Of a stretch of 64,000 bases of DNA, positions 28,115 to 40,805 are shown in pieces. This stretch comes from Methanobacterium formicicum DSM 3637 (GTDB lineage: Archaea > Methanobacteriota > Methanobacteria > Methanobacteriales > Methanobacteriaceae), in assembly GCF_000302455.1 (NCBI RefSeq), contig NZ_AMPO01000007.1, forward strand, positions 1 to 64,000, in the 5' to 3' direction. The notes below the pieces were generated by a model. That model saw nothing but the letters and a program-made list of their open reading frames with translations, was not told where the DNA came from and searched no databases. The position numbers and the translations under genes are program-made. Position 1 is the stretch's first letter, and the number at the start of each line of letters is the position of its first letter.

Positions 28115-29467
28115 ATGAATGTATTACTTATTAACCCTCCTTATTTCAATTCCAAGTATAAATTTATAGGATTAGTTGCACCTCCGTTAGGCATTGCTTA
28201 TATGGCTGCAGTATTGGAGGAAAATGATATTGATGTGAAGATAATTGATGCAGCAGCCCTTGAAATGAGCTGGGAAACTCTGGAGACGGAAATTAAAACA
28301 ATATCTCCCGATCTTGTGGCAATCACTGCCTTAACCCCCACTATTGATAAAGCACTGCAAACAGCGGAACTGGCCAAAAAAACATGTCCCCAGGCTACAG
28401 TGGTTATGGGAGGATACCACCCCACCTTCAACCACCAGGAGATGCTGGAGAAGGATTACGTTGATATTGTGGTCATGGGTGAAGGGGAGTACACCCTCCT
28501 GGACCTGGTGGAAACCCTGGATAAAGGTGGAGATCTTAAAAATGTACTGGGAATTGCATATGAAGGTGGAGTGAACCCTCCAAGGCCTCTTATTGAGGAT
28601 CTGGATGAACTGCCTTTCCCTGCAAGACATCTTCTGCCAATGGATTCTTATAAGATCCTGAATATGAAATTGCACACCGCAACCCTGATATCAGGCAGGG
28701 GATGTCCTATGCAGTGCTCGTTCTGTGCCTCTGCTGCCTTACACGGACGCAAACTAAGAATGAGATCTCCGAAAAACGTGGTGGATGAAATGGAACACCT
28801 CATCAATGACCATGATTCTGGCATGATAGCCTTCATGGATGATACTTTCACTCTGAGACCCAGTGTGGTGGAAGAAATCTGTGATGAGATCATGAGACGG
28901 GATATTGATGTTTACTGGGGATGCACAGCCAGAGCAGATACCTTGTCTGAAAAATTACTCCGTAAAATGAGTGATTCTGGTTGTATAACCATGTTCCTGG
29001 GAGTGGAATCTGCTGATCAGCAACAACTGGACCGAGTTAATAAACAGTTGACCATTGAAAAGATACGCCAGGCATTTAAACTATCCCGTGAAAACGATAT
29101 CCGAACAATAGCCTCAGTGGTCCTGGGAATGCCTGGAGACACCAAAGAAAGTATAGAAAGGACCATTAAATTCGTCAGAGAACTAAACCCCTCTTATGCC
29201 CTATTTTCCCTGGCAACACCCTACCCTGGAACCAGGTTTTACCAGGAAGCAGTACAGGATAACCTGATCAAGGTTAAGGACTGGTCCAAGTACACCTTAC
29301 TTTCCCCTGTCCTGGAAACTGTTGATTGCTCATTAGATGAGCTTAAAACTATGCAAAAGAAAGCCTTCAGGCAGTTTTACCTACGGCCAATTTATCTCAT
29401 GAAACAAGTTCGTATGGACGGCCCTATTCTACTGAAGACAGTGGCAGCTATGATAAAAGAAGTTTAA
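28115..29467 (+). CDS. B12-binding radical SAM protein (copy 1)
   Basis: A 450-residue enzyme with an N-terminal cobalamin-binding Rossmann domain (about 1-140; includes VMGGYHPTF and VVMGEGE) and a radical SAM barrel with the cluster motif CPMQCSFC (CxxxCxxC, about 197-204). Such proteins catalyse methylations, ring contractions or cyclisations of unreactive carbons; the substrate here is unknown. AGGTGAT precedes the ATG. It follows the ThDP gene by 36 bp and may be cotranscribed with it. A close paralogue lies about 0.6 kb downstream in the same orientation. The stop codon is the first of several AAGTTTAAA repeats. Confidence 0.9.
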   Translation: MNVLLINPPYFNSKYKFIGLVAPPLGIAYMAAVLEENDIDVKIIDAAALEMSWETLETEIKTISPDLVAITALTPTIDKALQTAELAKKTCPQATVVMGGYHPTFNHQEMLEKDYVDIVVMGEGEYTLLDLVETLDKGGDLKNVLGIAYEGGVNPPRPLIEDLDELPFPARHLLPMDSYKILNMKLHTATLISGRGCPMQCSFCASAALHGRKLRMRSPKNVVDEMEHLINDHDSGMIAFMDDTFTLRPSVVEEICDEIMRRDIDVYWGCTARADTLSEKLLRKMSDSGCITMFLGVESADQQQLDRVNKQLTIEKIRQAFKLSRENDIRTIASVVLGMPGDTKESIERTIKFVRELNPSYALFSLATPYPGTRFYQEAVQDNLIKVKDWSKYTLLSPVLETVDCSLDELKTMQKKAFRQFYLRPIYLMKQVRMDGPILLKTVAAMIKEV

Positions 29468-29542
29468 ACAAATAATTAAAGTTTAAACTTATTATCATAA
29501 TTCATGGAAGTTTAAATTAGCCATAATTTAAATTAGCTGTAA
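29460..29542. repeat. AAGTTTAAA repeats starting at a stop codon
   Basis: AAGTTTAAA occurs at 29460-29468 (containing the stop of the radical SAM gene), 29479-29487 and 29508-29516. It is followed by a 16-bp tandem pair at 29511-29526 and 29527-29542 (TTTAAATTAGC plus five bases). Confidence 0.65.
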
Positions 29543-30057
29543 TATTTATATAGAAGTTCGGTGAATCATAAGTTTAGATAATTATATTCCAATTTTAATA
29601 TTTTTAACCATTACACCCTTTTCAAATATTGTTACCATATTTAGGCATGTTCTATCTGGAATAAGCCAAATTTTTAAATTGAATAAATCACTCTTAATTT
29701 ATTAGAGAGTGTAATTTGACATTTTACTCATTAAAAAGCTATTGTTTTTAACCTTCACCTGTCCTCTTAATTAAATTCCCGTTAAGGGGAGGATATTTTC
29801 AAGAAGAGATCAATTATTCTCTTCCTTTTAAGATCCTCCTGTTGCGAAGATTTTAATTTAAGGATTTTATCACGGGGTACATTAGTTATTGCCCTCAAAG
29901 CAGTAATTATCCTATCAAATGTGTAATTGCATTAATTGAAGTAGTAGTTACCTTATCAATGTGCAATTGCCTTAATTAGAGTAGTAATTACCATATTGTT
30001 ACCCATAATCTTGGAATATAATTCAATTAAATAAAATAATTGGAGTATGATGAGTTG
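29543..30057. other. intergenic region with a 40-bp tandem repeat
   Basis: The remainder of the gap between the two radical SAM genes. It is AT-rich, with an imperfect tandem repeat of about 40-41 bp at 29900-29940 and 29941-29980 and a truncated third copy to about 29996; each begins with G(T/C)AGTA-TTA and contains TGTG/CAATTGC-TTAATTGA/AGA. No gene was seen. The promoter of the second radical SAM gene should be at the right end. Confidence 0.6.
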
Positions 30058-31446
30058 ATGAAAAACCAAAAAAATTCTGAAAATGATAAAATGAAAGTTA
30101 CATTCATAAATCCACCTCAAACCAATTCCAAATATAAATTTATTGGAGTAGTGGCTCCACCACTGGGAATATCTTACATGGCAGCGGTTTTAGAAGAAAA
30201 TGGTTATGATGTGAATATCATTGATGCTTCGGCCCTGGAAATGACATGGGATGATCTGGAAGAATCGTTAAAAGAACGTGTCCCCAGTGTGGTGGCCATC
30301 ACTGCCCTCACACCAACCATCCAGCAGGCCAATAAAACTGCTCAGGTAGTGAAAAAGATCTCCCCTGAGACCACAGTGGTTATGGGAGGATACCATCCCA
30401 CCTTCAACTACCAGGAGGTCTTGAAAACTGATTATGTGGATGTGGTGGTAATGGGTGAAGGGGAATACACCATGCTGGAACTGGTACAGACCCTGGAAAA
30501 AGGAGGAGACTTATCCCAAGTCAGAGGAATAGCACTGGAAGGTCAGGTGAACCCTCCAAGACCCCTTATAACTGATATGGATTCATTACCCTTCCCGGCC
30601 AGGCATCTACTTCCCATGGATCATTACAAGATGCTTAACATGAAAACTGGCATGGCTACCATGATCACCAGCCGTGGTTGTCCAATGCAATGTTCCTTCT
30701 GTGCATCTGCCGCCCTGCACGGGCCTAAATTACGACTGCGCTCACCAGAAAATGTGGTGGATGAGATGGACCACCTGGTACGTGATCACGACGTGGGGAT
30801 CATTGCCTTCATGGATGATACTTTCACCCTGAATCACCGCATGGTGGAGGCAATCTGTGATGAGATACACAAAAGAGAACTTGAAGTATTCTGGGGATGC
30901 ACAGCCCGTGTGGATACATTATCTGATGATTTACTGGAGAAGATGAGGGAAGCAGGTTGCATAACCCTCTTTATGGGAGTGGAATCTGCTGATCAGCAGA
31001 TGTTAGATTCTACCAATAAGAACATAACCGTTGAAAAGGTACGCCATGCTTTCCAGTTATCCAAAAAGCATAAAATCCGAACCATAGCATCCGTGGTTCT
31101 GGGAATGCCCGGAGACACCAAAGAAAGCATAAAAAGGACAGTTAGCTTTGTAAGGGAACTGAACCCCTCCTACGCAGTTTTCAGCCTGGCCACACCCTAC
31201 CCCGGGACTAAATTTTACAAAGAAGCTTTTGAAAAGAACCTTATAAAAGTGAAGGACTGGTCCAAATACACCCTGATCTCACCGGTCCTGGATACTGTGG
31301 ATTGTTCCCTGGAAGAACTCCGTAAGTTGCAGTACAAGGCCTTCAGGAACTTCTATCTCCGGCCGGGTTACTTACTCAGACAGGCATGGATGGATGGACC
31401 AATACTCATCAAGACTGTTGCTGGGGTTATAAGAGAAGTTATTTAA
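30058..31446 (+). CDS. B12-binding radical SAM protein (copy 2)
   Basis: Paralogue of the gene at 28115, similar over its whole length. It repeats the N-terminal cobalamin domain (VMGGYHPTFNY), the radical SAM cluster motif CPMQCSFC, the segment FWGCTARVDTLS, and the C-terminal SLATPYPGTKFY and DWSKYTLISPVLDTVDCS blocks. The copies differ mainly in surface positions, so they probably share a reaction class but may act on different substrates. The start is uncertain: TTG at 30040, ATG at 30058 (GGAG 12 bases upstream) and ATG at 30091 (aligned with the copy 1 start) are all possible. Confidence 0.88.
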   Translation: MKNQKNSENDKMKVTFINPPQTNSKYKFIGVVAPPLGISYMAAVLEENGYDVNIIDASALEMTWDDLEESLKERVPSVVAITALTPTIQQANKTAQVVKKISPETTVVMGGYHPTFNYQEVLKTDYVDVVVMGEGEYTMLELVQTLEKGGDLSQVRGIALEGQVNPPRPLITDMDSLPFPARHLLPMDHYKMLNMKTGMATMITSRGCPMQCSFCASAALHGPKLRLRSPENVVDEMDHLVRDHDVGIIAFMDDTFTLNHRMVEAICDEIHKRELEVFWGCTARVDTLSDDLLEKMREAGCITLFMGVESADQQMLDSTNKNITVEKVRHAFQLSKKHKIRTIASVVLGMPGDTKESIKRTVSFVRELNPSYAVFSLATPYPGTKFYKEAFEKNLIKVKDWSKYTLISPVLDTVDCSLEELRKLQYKAFRNFYLRPGYLLRQAWMDGPILIKTVAGVIREVI

Positions 31447-31645
31447 CTTTTAGTTCTTTTTAACTTCTATTCTTTATTTAATCCATTTTCAATCTTTTTT
31501 TAAATAGTTTTTAAATTTTGTTTTTAGTAAATCTCATTAGAATAAATATTATTTAGTAAAACATCATTTTTAACTAAAAATAACCTTTTTCAGGTATATT
31601 TTCAGGTATATTAATTTATTTTGGTAAAATATTGCAAAAATATGC

Positions 31646-31717
31646 TGAGTTAGTAGAATAAGCGGGGTTAGTAGGATAAGTTGAGTTAGTAGAATAAGCT
31701 GATTTGGTAGAATAAGA
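31646..31717. repeat. four 18-bp tandem repeats between genes
   Basis: Units TGAGTTAGTAGAATAAGC, GGGGTTAGTAGGATAAGT, TGAGTTAGTAGAATAAGC and TGATTTGGTAGAATAAGA follow each other without gaps. Copies 1 and 3 are identical. They lie in the 335-bp gap between the convergent radical SAM copy 2 and the aminotransferase gene, which otherwise holds only T-rich, terminator-like sequence. Confidence 0.85.
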
Positions 31718-31781
31718 TTTAAAGAAAAATAAAAAAAATAAAGTAAGGATTGATGTTTGTTTTCAATCGTTTTTTTATGAA

Positions 31782-32930
<1,149 letters not shown>

Positions 32931-32966
32931 CTTGTTCAACTCCAATTTAAAAATATCCTCCAAACT

Positions 32967-32982
32967 TTATTATGTATATACT
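32967..32982 (+). promoter_or_regulatory. predicted TATA box of mptE (leaderless transcript)
   Basis: The sequence TTTATTATGTATATAC is centred about 25 bp before the mptE ATG at 33000. That is the archaeal TATA-to-start-site distance, so transcription would begin at or next to the start codon. There is no ribosome-binding site in between. Confidence 0.5.
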
Positions 32983-32983
32983 G

Positions 32984-33752
<769 letters not shown>

Positions 33753-33834
33753 TCTGTGTATTATTTGTTAATTAACTAAAAGTCATTGTTTATTGGGGAA
33801 TATTTATTAAAAACATTCATATAGGAGTTAAATC

Positions 33835-34995
33835 ATGCCAAGTCGTGTAGAAGATATTTTAATGGGGGAGGAAACTCTTTTCAAGAATATAACTGCTTTT
33901 AATCCAGATTACATTCCTGAAAATTATTTGCATCGTGAATCACAAATGGAAGCTCTGGCTTTATGTCTTAGACCTGCATTAAAAGGGGGTAAACCGGTTA
34001 ACAGTGTGGTTTTAGGGTCTCCGGCCACCGGTAAAACCACAGCCATCCACAAAATATTTGAAATGGTGGAGGGACGGTCCGAGAAGCTGGTCTGTGCCTA
34101 TGTTAACTGCCAGCTTTATAACACCCGTTTTAATATTTTTTCCCAGATATACCAGCACATCTTCGGTCACATCCCTCCGGAAACTGGTGTCCCCTTTTCA
34201 CGTATCTACGGGGAGATAATGAAAAAACTGGCCAACGAAGGAAAATCACTGGTCGTTGCACTGGATGACATCAATCATCTTTTTTACAGTAAAAACGCCA
34301 ATCAAATACTTTATGATATATTACGGGCTCATGAAGTGTTTCCAGGGGTTAGAACTGGAGTATTTGCCATAATATCTGACATAGAATTCCGTTACATGCT
34401 GGATAAAAATGTAGGTTCTGTTTTCATCCCCCAGGAAATAGTATTTGACCCTTACACCTTCCAGGAGATCAAGGATATACTAAATGACCGGGTTAAGGTT
34501 GGTTTTTATCCTTCAGTTTTATCTGATGATCTACTGGATGAAATCACCGAGGCCACCCTTTCTACCGGGGATCTGAGGGTGGGAATAGATCTTCTGCGCA
34601 CCAGTGGAAATTTTGCAGAAGCCGATGCCTCCAGAACCATACAAAAACAGCATCTGGAACAGGCAATGCAGGACTTTGACTCCCACCATCTTCAGGACAC
34701 TATAAACAAATTGTCAGGGGATGAAAAAAACCTTTTAAGGTTAATAATTAAGGTGGATGATGATATGACAGCAGGAGGTCTTTTTAATCTCCTTAAAGGA
34801 GAAGTTCCTCCTGAAGGAAAAGAATCAGATTCCAAAAGAAATTCAATTAGTTATGCTTCATTTGACCGGGCACTTAAGAAACTGGAATTTGTGAGGTTAA
34901 TTGATACTAGATTCACTGGAAAGGGAGTTAGAGGTAATTCCCGATTGGTAATACTTCGTTTCGATTCTGAGGAAATAGAAAAAGTTTTGGATTGA
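33835..34995 (+). CDS. cdc6: Orc1/Cdc6 replication initiator
   Basis: Archaeal origin-recognition AAA+ ATPase that also helps load the MCM helicase. The 386 residues show Walker A GSPATGKTT (about 62-70), a Walker B region VVALDDINH (about 141), the sensor/lid domain, and a C-terminal winged helix (about 300-386) that binds DNA. Walker B reads DD rather than the more usual DE. AGGAGT precedes the ATG. Methanobacteriales usually have two such genes, and only the one next to a repeat-rich origin marks the origin. The short gaps around this copy show no cluster of origin-recognition boxes. Confidence 0.93.
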   Translation: MPSRVEDILMGEETLFKNITAFNPDYIPENYLHRESQMEALALCLRPALKGGKPVNSVVLGSPATGKTTAIHKIFEMVEGRSEKLVCAYVNCQLYNTRFNIFSQIYQHIFGHIPPETGVPFSRIYGEIMKKLANEGKSLVVALDDINHLFYSKNANQILYDILRAHEVFPGVRTGVFAIISDIEFRYMLDKNVGSVFIPQEIVFDPYTFQEIKDILNDRVKVGFYPSVLSDDLLDEITEATLSTGDLRVGIDLLRTSGNFAEADASRTIQKQHLEQAMQDFDSHHLQDTINKLSGDEKNLLRLIIKVDDDMTAGGLFNLLKGEVPPEGKESDSKRNSISYASFDRALKKLEFVRLIDTRFTGKGVRGNSRLVILRFDSEEIEKVLD

Positions 34996-35030
34996 TTTAT
35001 TTTTTTTAAACAAATTTTTCAATCATTCTT

Positions 35031-35738
35031 TTAAAATAGATTGTTTATTCCTTCGTAAGCCACGAATTGCTGGAAAACATCAGAAGGAAACACGTAAATA
35101 TGGCCCTGAGAGTACTGAATGGACACAGTTTCAATTAGTGCCTTTCGGTTGCTTTTATTTTCCGCGGCATCTTTAATACCATCCATAAGAGATTTTACAG
35201 CACTACCTCGAGACATGCCACCTGCACTCTGTTCATCCCTTAAAAAGTTTACAGCATTACCAGTTACATTTCCCTGGCCCTCCACGTATATGGGGCCAAT
35301 GGCCTTTATAATGGCATCCAGGGACTCTGGAGTCACAATGACCACTAGATCGGTTTTTAGGCCGGTGTTGTACTCAACGGTTTCCTGAGCTATTTTTGCC
35401 CCAGATTCCACATTGGAATTCCATAAAGAATCGTGCAGGTAATATTTAGTTATACCATAACGTTGCATGTCTGCAGTGGGGGTTAAAGTGGGATGTGCCA
35501 TACCTCCAGGGTAAATTGGAGTCATATTAATCACTTTTCCCTGGTTAACATTCACCACAAATGCCATATCAATTGCACCAAGACCCGGTCTTTGTTCGGA
35601 TGTGTCTACACATAGAAGTAGTACACTGTAATTACCTTCAAATTTTTCCTTTCCCTGGGAATAGTAATGGGATACAATTACTGCTGCACAGCACGCAGCA
35701 ATTATTAGTATGATCAGGGCAATTAATTTCTTGGACAT
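35031..35738 (-). CDS. membrane-anchored DUF4012/LCP-like extracellular protein
   Basis: A 235-residue protein with an N-terminal hydrophobic anchor (about residues 5-27) and an extracellular domain. It contains LLLCVDTSEQRPGLGAIDMAF (about 41) and MTPIYPGGMAHP, and a later LVVIVTPESLDAIIKAIGPIYV block, patterns like those of DUF4012 or LytR-CpsA-Psr-related domains. That assignment is tentative. Such proteins act in envelope polymer attachment in bacteria; a role here would be inferred only. It converges with cdc6, separated by 35 bp of T-rich DNA. Confidence 0.65.
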   Translation of the reverse strand: MSKKLIALIILIIAACCAAVIVSHYYSQGKEKFEGNYSVLLLCVDTSEQRPGLGAIDMAFVVNVNQGKVINMTPIYPGGMAHPTLTPTADMQRYGITKYYLHDSLWNSNVESGAKIAQETVEYNTGLKTDLVVIVTPESLDAIIKAIGPIYVEGQGNVTGNAVNFLRDEQSAGGMSRGSAVKSLMDGIKDAAENKSNRKALIETVSIQYSQGHIYVFPSDVFQQFVAYEGINNLF

Positions 35739-35760
35739 TTTTTAACCACTTAATTATCAT

Positions 35761-35815
35761 TAATCTATTTCAAATCTTTAATCTCTTTCAAATCTTTAAT
35801 CTCTTTCAAAATCTT
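35761..35815. repeat. three 18-bp tandem repeats
   Basis: TAATCTATTTCAAATCTT, TAATCTCTTTCAAATCTT and a 19-bp version with one extra A lie head to tail just upstream of the membrane-anchored gene at 35031-35738. They could affect its promoter. No CRISPR-like spacers are present. Confidence 0.8.
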
Positions 35816-36031
35816 TTATTTAAATATTGATTTAATTTTATTTAATACTTTAATAAATTTTTATTAGAATGAGTATGTTGCTAGGTAATTAAGATAATTA
35901 AAAAGATTTGAGGAATAAGAGGGTTTAAAATTATGTTGGTGATTCCCCAACTATTTATGGCAGATAAAAGTTGGTGAAATCCGTTAAATAGGATTATATG
36001 CTCACTGAAAGTCAAAAAATGAACTTTTGCT

Positions 36032-36220
36032 TTAAATAGTGGCAGGGAAGTTGGAGTTAGGAGTTGCTGCTACCATCATCACACTGATCATGAGCACGGT
36101 GAGCATGATTACCATGGGGACCAGGTAACGCATACTCAGGTATCGAAGGTCTATTTCATCCCTGTATTGTGGGGTTCTTCTTAAATCTGGAATTGAATTG
36201 TTTTTGTAATTTTTTTGCAT
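36032..36220 (-). CDS. small single-span membrane protein (62 aa)
   Basis: A 62-residue protein with a charged, polar N-terminal half (about 1-30, rich in Asn, Arg, Asp and Tyr) and one hydrophobic helix (about 31-53, Met/Val/Ile-rich), ending in PNSNFPATI. The start is supported by AGGAGG about seven bases upstream. I do not recognise a family. It stands alone between the DUF4012-like gene and the CDC48 gene, in a region with few other features. Confidence 0.65.
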   Translation of the reverse strand: MQKNYKNNSIPDLRRTPQYRDEIDLRYLSMRYLVPMVIMLTVLMISVMMVAATPNSNFPATI

Positions 36221-36535
36221 ATTATGCCTCCTGTATTAAGAAATGGGGCCTGTAACCTATTTAAGGGAAGAGATAAAGAGCACATGAGAAGTAATTATTT
36301 TGATTTGTATGTTTGAGTGAAAATCAGGCCGATCTTTGATTTAGGTGGGAAACAACTGTTACTCCCCCTTTAACATTTTCGGGGGATTATTATAGAAGAA
36401 TCAATAAAAAAATGGAAGGATCAATAAAAAATTTAAATCATCCCCTACATAGATTAAACCTCACATGAAAAGTATTGAATTTATTAAGCAAGTTGAAAAT
36501 TAATTAAATCGTTTTAACTATTTGGAGGTATTAAA
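36221..36535. other. intergenic region with a GC-rich hairpin
   Basis: Gap upstream of the CDC48 gene. It has an inverted repeat TCCCCC (36363-36368) and GGGGGA (36381-36386) around a 12-nt loop, which is unusually GC-rich for this neighbourhood. A direct repeat GAATCAATAAAAAA / GGATCAATAAAAAA follows. The CDC48 promoter should lie in the right half. Confidence 0.55.
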
Positions 36536-38821
<2,286 letters not shown>

Positions 38822-38888
38822 ATATAAACCAGCCACTTTTTCTTTAATTTTTAGTGAAGAAGTTAGGTTGTTTAAGGTTAATTGTTTG

Positions 38889-38990
38889 GGGAGTTAGGTT
38901 TAGTTTAGATGGTTAGTTTAGGGATTTAAGGCTAATTTAAAGAGTTAATTTGTTTAGGGAGTTAGGTTAATTTAAAGAGTAATCAGATTA
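38889..38990. repeat. degenerate direct repeats after the CDC48 gene
   Basis: The words GGGAGTTAGGTT and AATTTAAAGAGT each occur twice in the 183-bp gap between CDC48 and archease. The gap is otherwise T/A/G-rich without an open frame. Confidence 0.4.
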
Positions 38991-39004
38991 AAGAGGTTGG
39001 ATTA

Positions 39005-39451
39005 GTGGATAAAAAAGATACCGTAAATAAATTTGAATTTTTTGATGTAACTGCTGATGTGGGGTTTCGAGCTTGTGGCAAGGATATGGATGAAGCATTC
39101 CAGAACGCAGCCCTGGCCACATTCGAGGTCATGACTGACACATCCCAGATAAAACCCGCAGTCAAACGAGAAATTCTCATTGAAGCAGAGGATGAAAAAG
39201 CACTTTTATATGACTGGCTTAGTGAATTATTATTCCTCCATGACTATGAGGGGCTGGTATTCTCCAGGTTTGCTGTTACCACCAAACAAAAAGACCCTGA
39301 AACATTTAGTCTCCATGGAGAGATATGGGGTGAAGAATTCAACAGGGCATCTCATGAAGTAAGGGATGAGGTTAAAGCAGTCACCTTCCATTTGATGGAG
39401 ATCAATAAAGAAGAAGATAAATGCACTTTACAGGTGATTTTGGATACCTGA
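39005..39451 (+). CDS. archease
   Basis: A 148-residue member of the archease family, which accelerates the RtcB RNA ligase and lets it use other nucleotides. The acidic motif FFDVTADVGFRACGKDMDEAF (about 13) near the N-terminus and LLYDWLSELLFLHDYEG (about 68) are typical, with conserved acidic metal-binding residues. The start is GTG at 39005, with a weak AGAGG upstream. RtcB is encoded in the same window, about 8 kb to the right, but not in the same operon. Hairpin and tandem-repeat sequences follow the stop. Confidence 0.92.
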   Translation: MDKKDTVNKFEFFDVTADVGFRACGKDMDEAFQNAALATFEVMTDTSQIKPAVKREILIEAEDEKALLYDWLSELLFLHDYEGLVFSRFAVTTKQKDPETFSLHGEIWGEEFNRASHEVRDEVKAVTFHLMEINKEEDKCTLQVILDT

Positions 39452-39470
39452 TATTCATAGATGTTTTAGT

Positions 39471-39487
39471 AACATTATGGTAATGTT
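39471..39487. terminator. inverted repeat after archease
   Basis: AACATTA-TGG-TAATGTT forms a perfect 7-bp stem with a 3-nt loop, 20 bp after the archease stop; the pairing can extend with a bulge. It is a candidate transcript-end hairpin, although it lacks a long T-run. Confidence 0.4.
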
Positions 39488-39518
39488 TTACTAACCCGTA
39501 AAGTGATTACTATTCAAG

Positions 39519-39566
39519 GTAATCCTTTGGGTAATCCTTTGGGCTAATTCTTGAGGTAACCTTTGA
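39519..39566. repeat. four 12-bp tandem repeats
   Basis: Units GTAATCCTTTGG, GTAATCCTTTGG, GCTAATTCTTGA and GGTAACCTTTGA follow each other between archease and the metalloprotease gene, the first two identical and the last two decayed. Confidence 0.7.
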
Positions 39567-39597
39567 AATTTCTATTTGAAGCGGGATCAGTGATTTT

Positions 39598-40650
39598 ATG
39601 TCTTATCTGGTTTGTGAAAAATGCGGGGGATATTATGAACTTCAAGAAGGAGAATCTCCTGATGACTTTCTGGATAAGTGCGAGTGTGGTGGTGATTTAA
39701 AATATTCAAAAACACTGAATATAAACTCACTGAACACAGGATCATTTAATAATCAATTAACAGAGGATACAGCTGATTGTGATAGTTCTGAAAATATTTA
39801 TCCTGCTGATGATTCTGATAAGTGTGTTCTGGATAATTATAGTGCTGATTCGCCCGTCGAAATGAATTTAAAAAGACCATTACATTTTAAGCAATTTAAA
39901 GGTTCTAATCTATTTAAAATAAGCATTATAATGGCAGTAATGATTATATTGGTAGTATCTATGGGTTTAATCACTTATAAAAGTAATAGTTATGGTGCAT
40001 TCAATTTCAATGTCTATGAAAAATACAGTGATAATGATATTGCCACGTTTATGGAGAGTGAATTCAGCCCCAATGATTATGGTAACACCTATGATCGGGT
40101 TGGTAAATGGAACATCAACGTGGTTAGAATAAAGGTTATGGGTTCACCTACCCCTGAAGATTTAAACACCCTCAATAAAGCCATTAATGATATAAATACT
40201 AATGTCAAAGATTTTCAACTTAAAATTGACGATAATAATCAATTTGAACCAGATATGGAGATTTACTTTATCCCCCATTCTGAATTCAGCAGGTACTCAG
40301 TCAACCCTTCAGAAGTGGATGGTTTTGCTCTGTGGAAGGTAAGCACCAATGATATATATGGTGGTAACTCAGCCGGTGAAATATACAAAGCCCGGGTCTT
40401 CATTGGAATCGACGGATTGAGTCAGGAGCGACGTTCTCATGTTATAGTCCATGAACTGGCACATGGTCTTGGATTGCACCATAACCAAAACCAAAATAGT
40501 GTATTGTGTATTAATGGACCAGACCTTACTGAATTTTCAGATGTGGATAAAACTATGATCAGAATCCTTTACCGTAAGGACATACTTCCAGACATGTCTC
40601 GCAGTCAGGTGGAAAACATTCTAAATAATTCTAGAAAAAGCTTTTTTTAG
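39598..40650 (+). CDS. membrane-anchored metzincin-type zinc metalloprotease
   Basis: A 350-residue protein with an N-terminal zinc ribbon on the cytoplasmic side (CEKC and CECG, residues about 6-34), an acidic linker, one transmembrane helix (about 103-125) and an extracellular domain. That domain contains the zinc-binding motif [11 protein letters not shown] (HExxHxxGxxH, about 282), diagnostic of metzincin or matrixin-like proteases. The linker is rich in Asp, Asn and Ser. GTGAT precedes the ATG. The substrate is unknown; location and orientation suggest processing of surface proteins. Confidence 0.85.
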   Translation: MSYLVCEKCGGYYELQEGESPDDFLDKCECGGDLKYSKTLNINSLNTGSFNNQLTEDTADCDSSENIYPADDSDKCVLDNYSADSPVEMNLKRPLHFKQFKGSNLFKISIIMAVMIILVVSMGLITYKSNSYGAFNFNVYEKYSDNDIATFMESEFSPNDYGNTYDRVGKWNINVVRIKVMGSPTPEDLNTLNKAINDINTNVKDFQLKIDDNNQFEPDMEIYFIPHSEFSRYSVNPSEVDGFALWKVSTNDIYGGNSAGEIYKARVFIGIDGLSQERRSHVIVHELAHGLGLHHNQNQNSVLCINGPDLTEFSDVDKTMIRILYRKDILPDMSRSQVENILNNSRKSFF

Positions 40651-40805
40651 GTTATTTTTTCAGATTAGTTTAGATTTACCTTTTTAGATTACATTTTAGA
40701 TTAACTTTTTTATTTTTCCTTTAGATTAACCTTTTAGATTTCATTTAAATTCAAATCCTCTCCTGTTCCTATTTTTTGTCATTAATTATTACTATTCTAG
40801 TCTTT

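Noticed and set aside
33753..33834. Replication origin next to cdc6
   Set aside because: The gaps flanking this cdc6 gene are short and carry no cluster of origin-recognition boxes.
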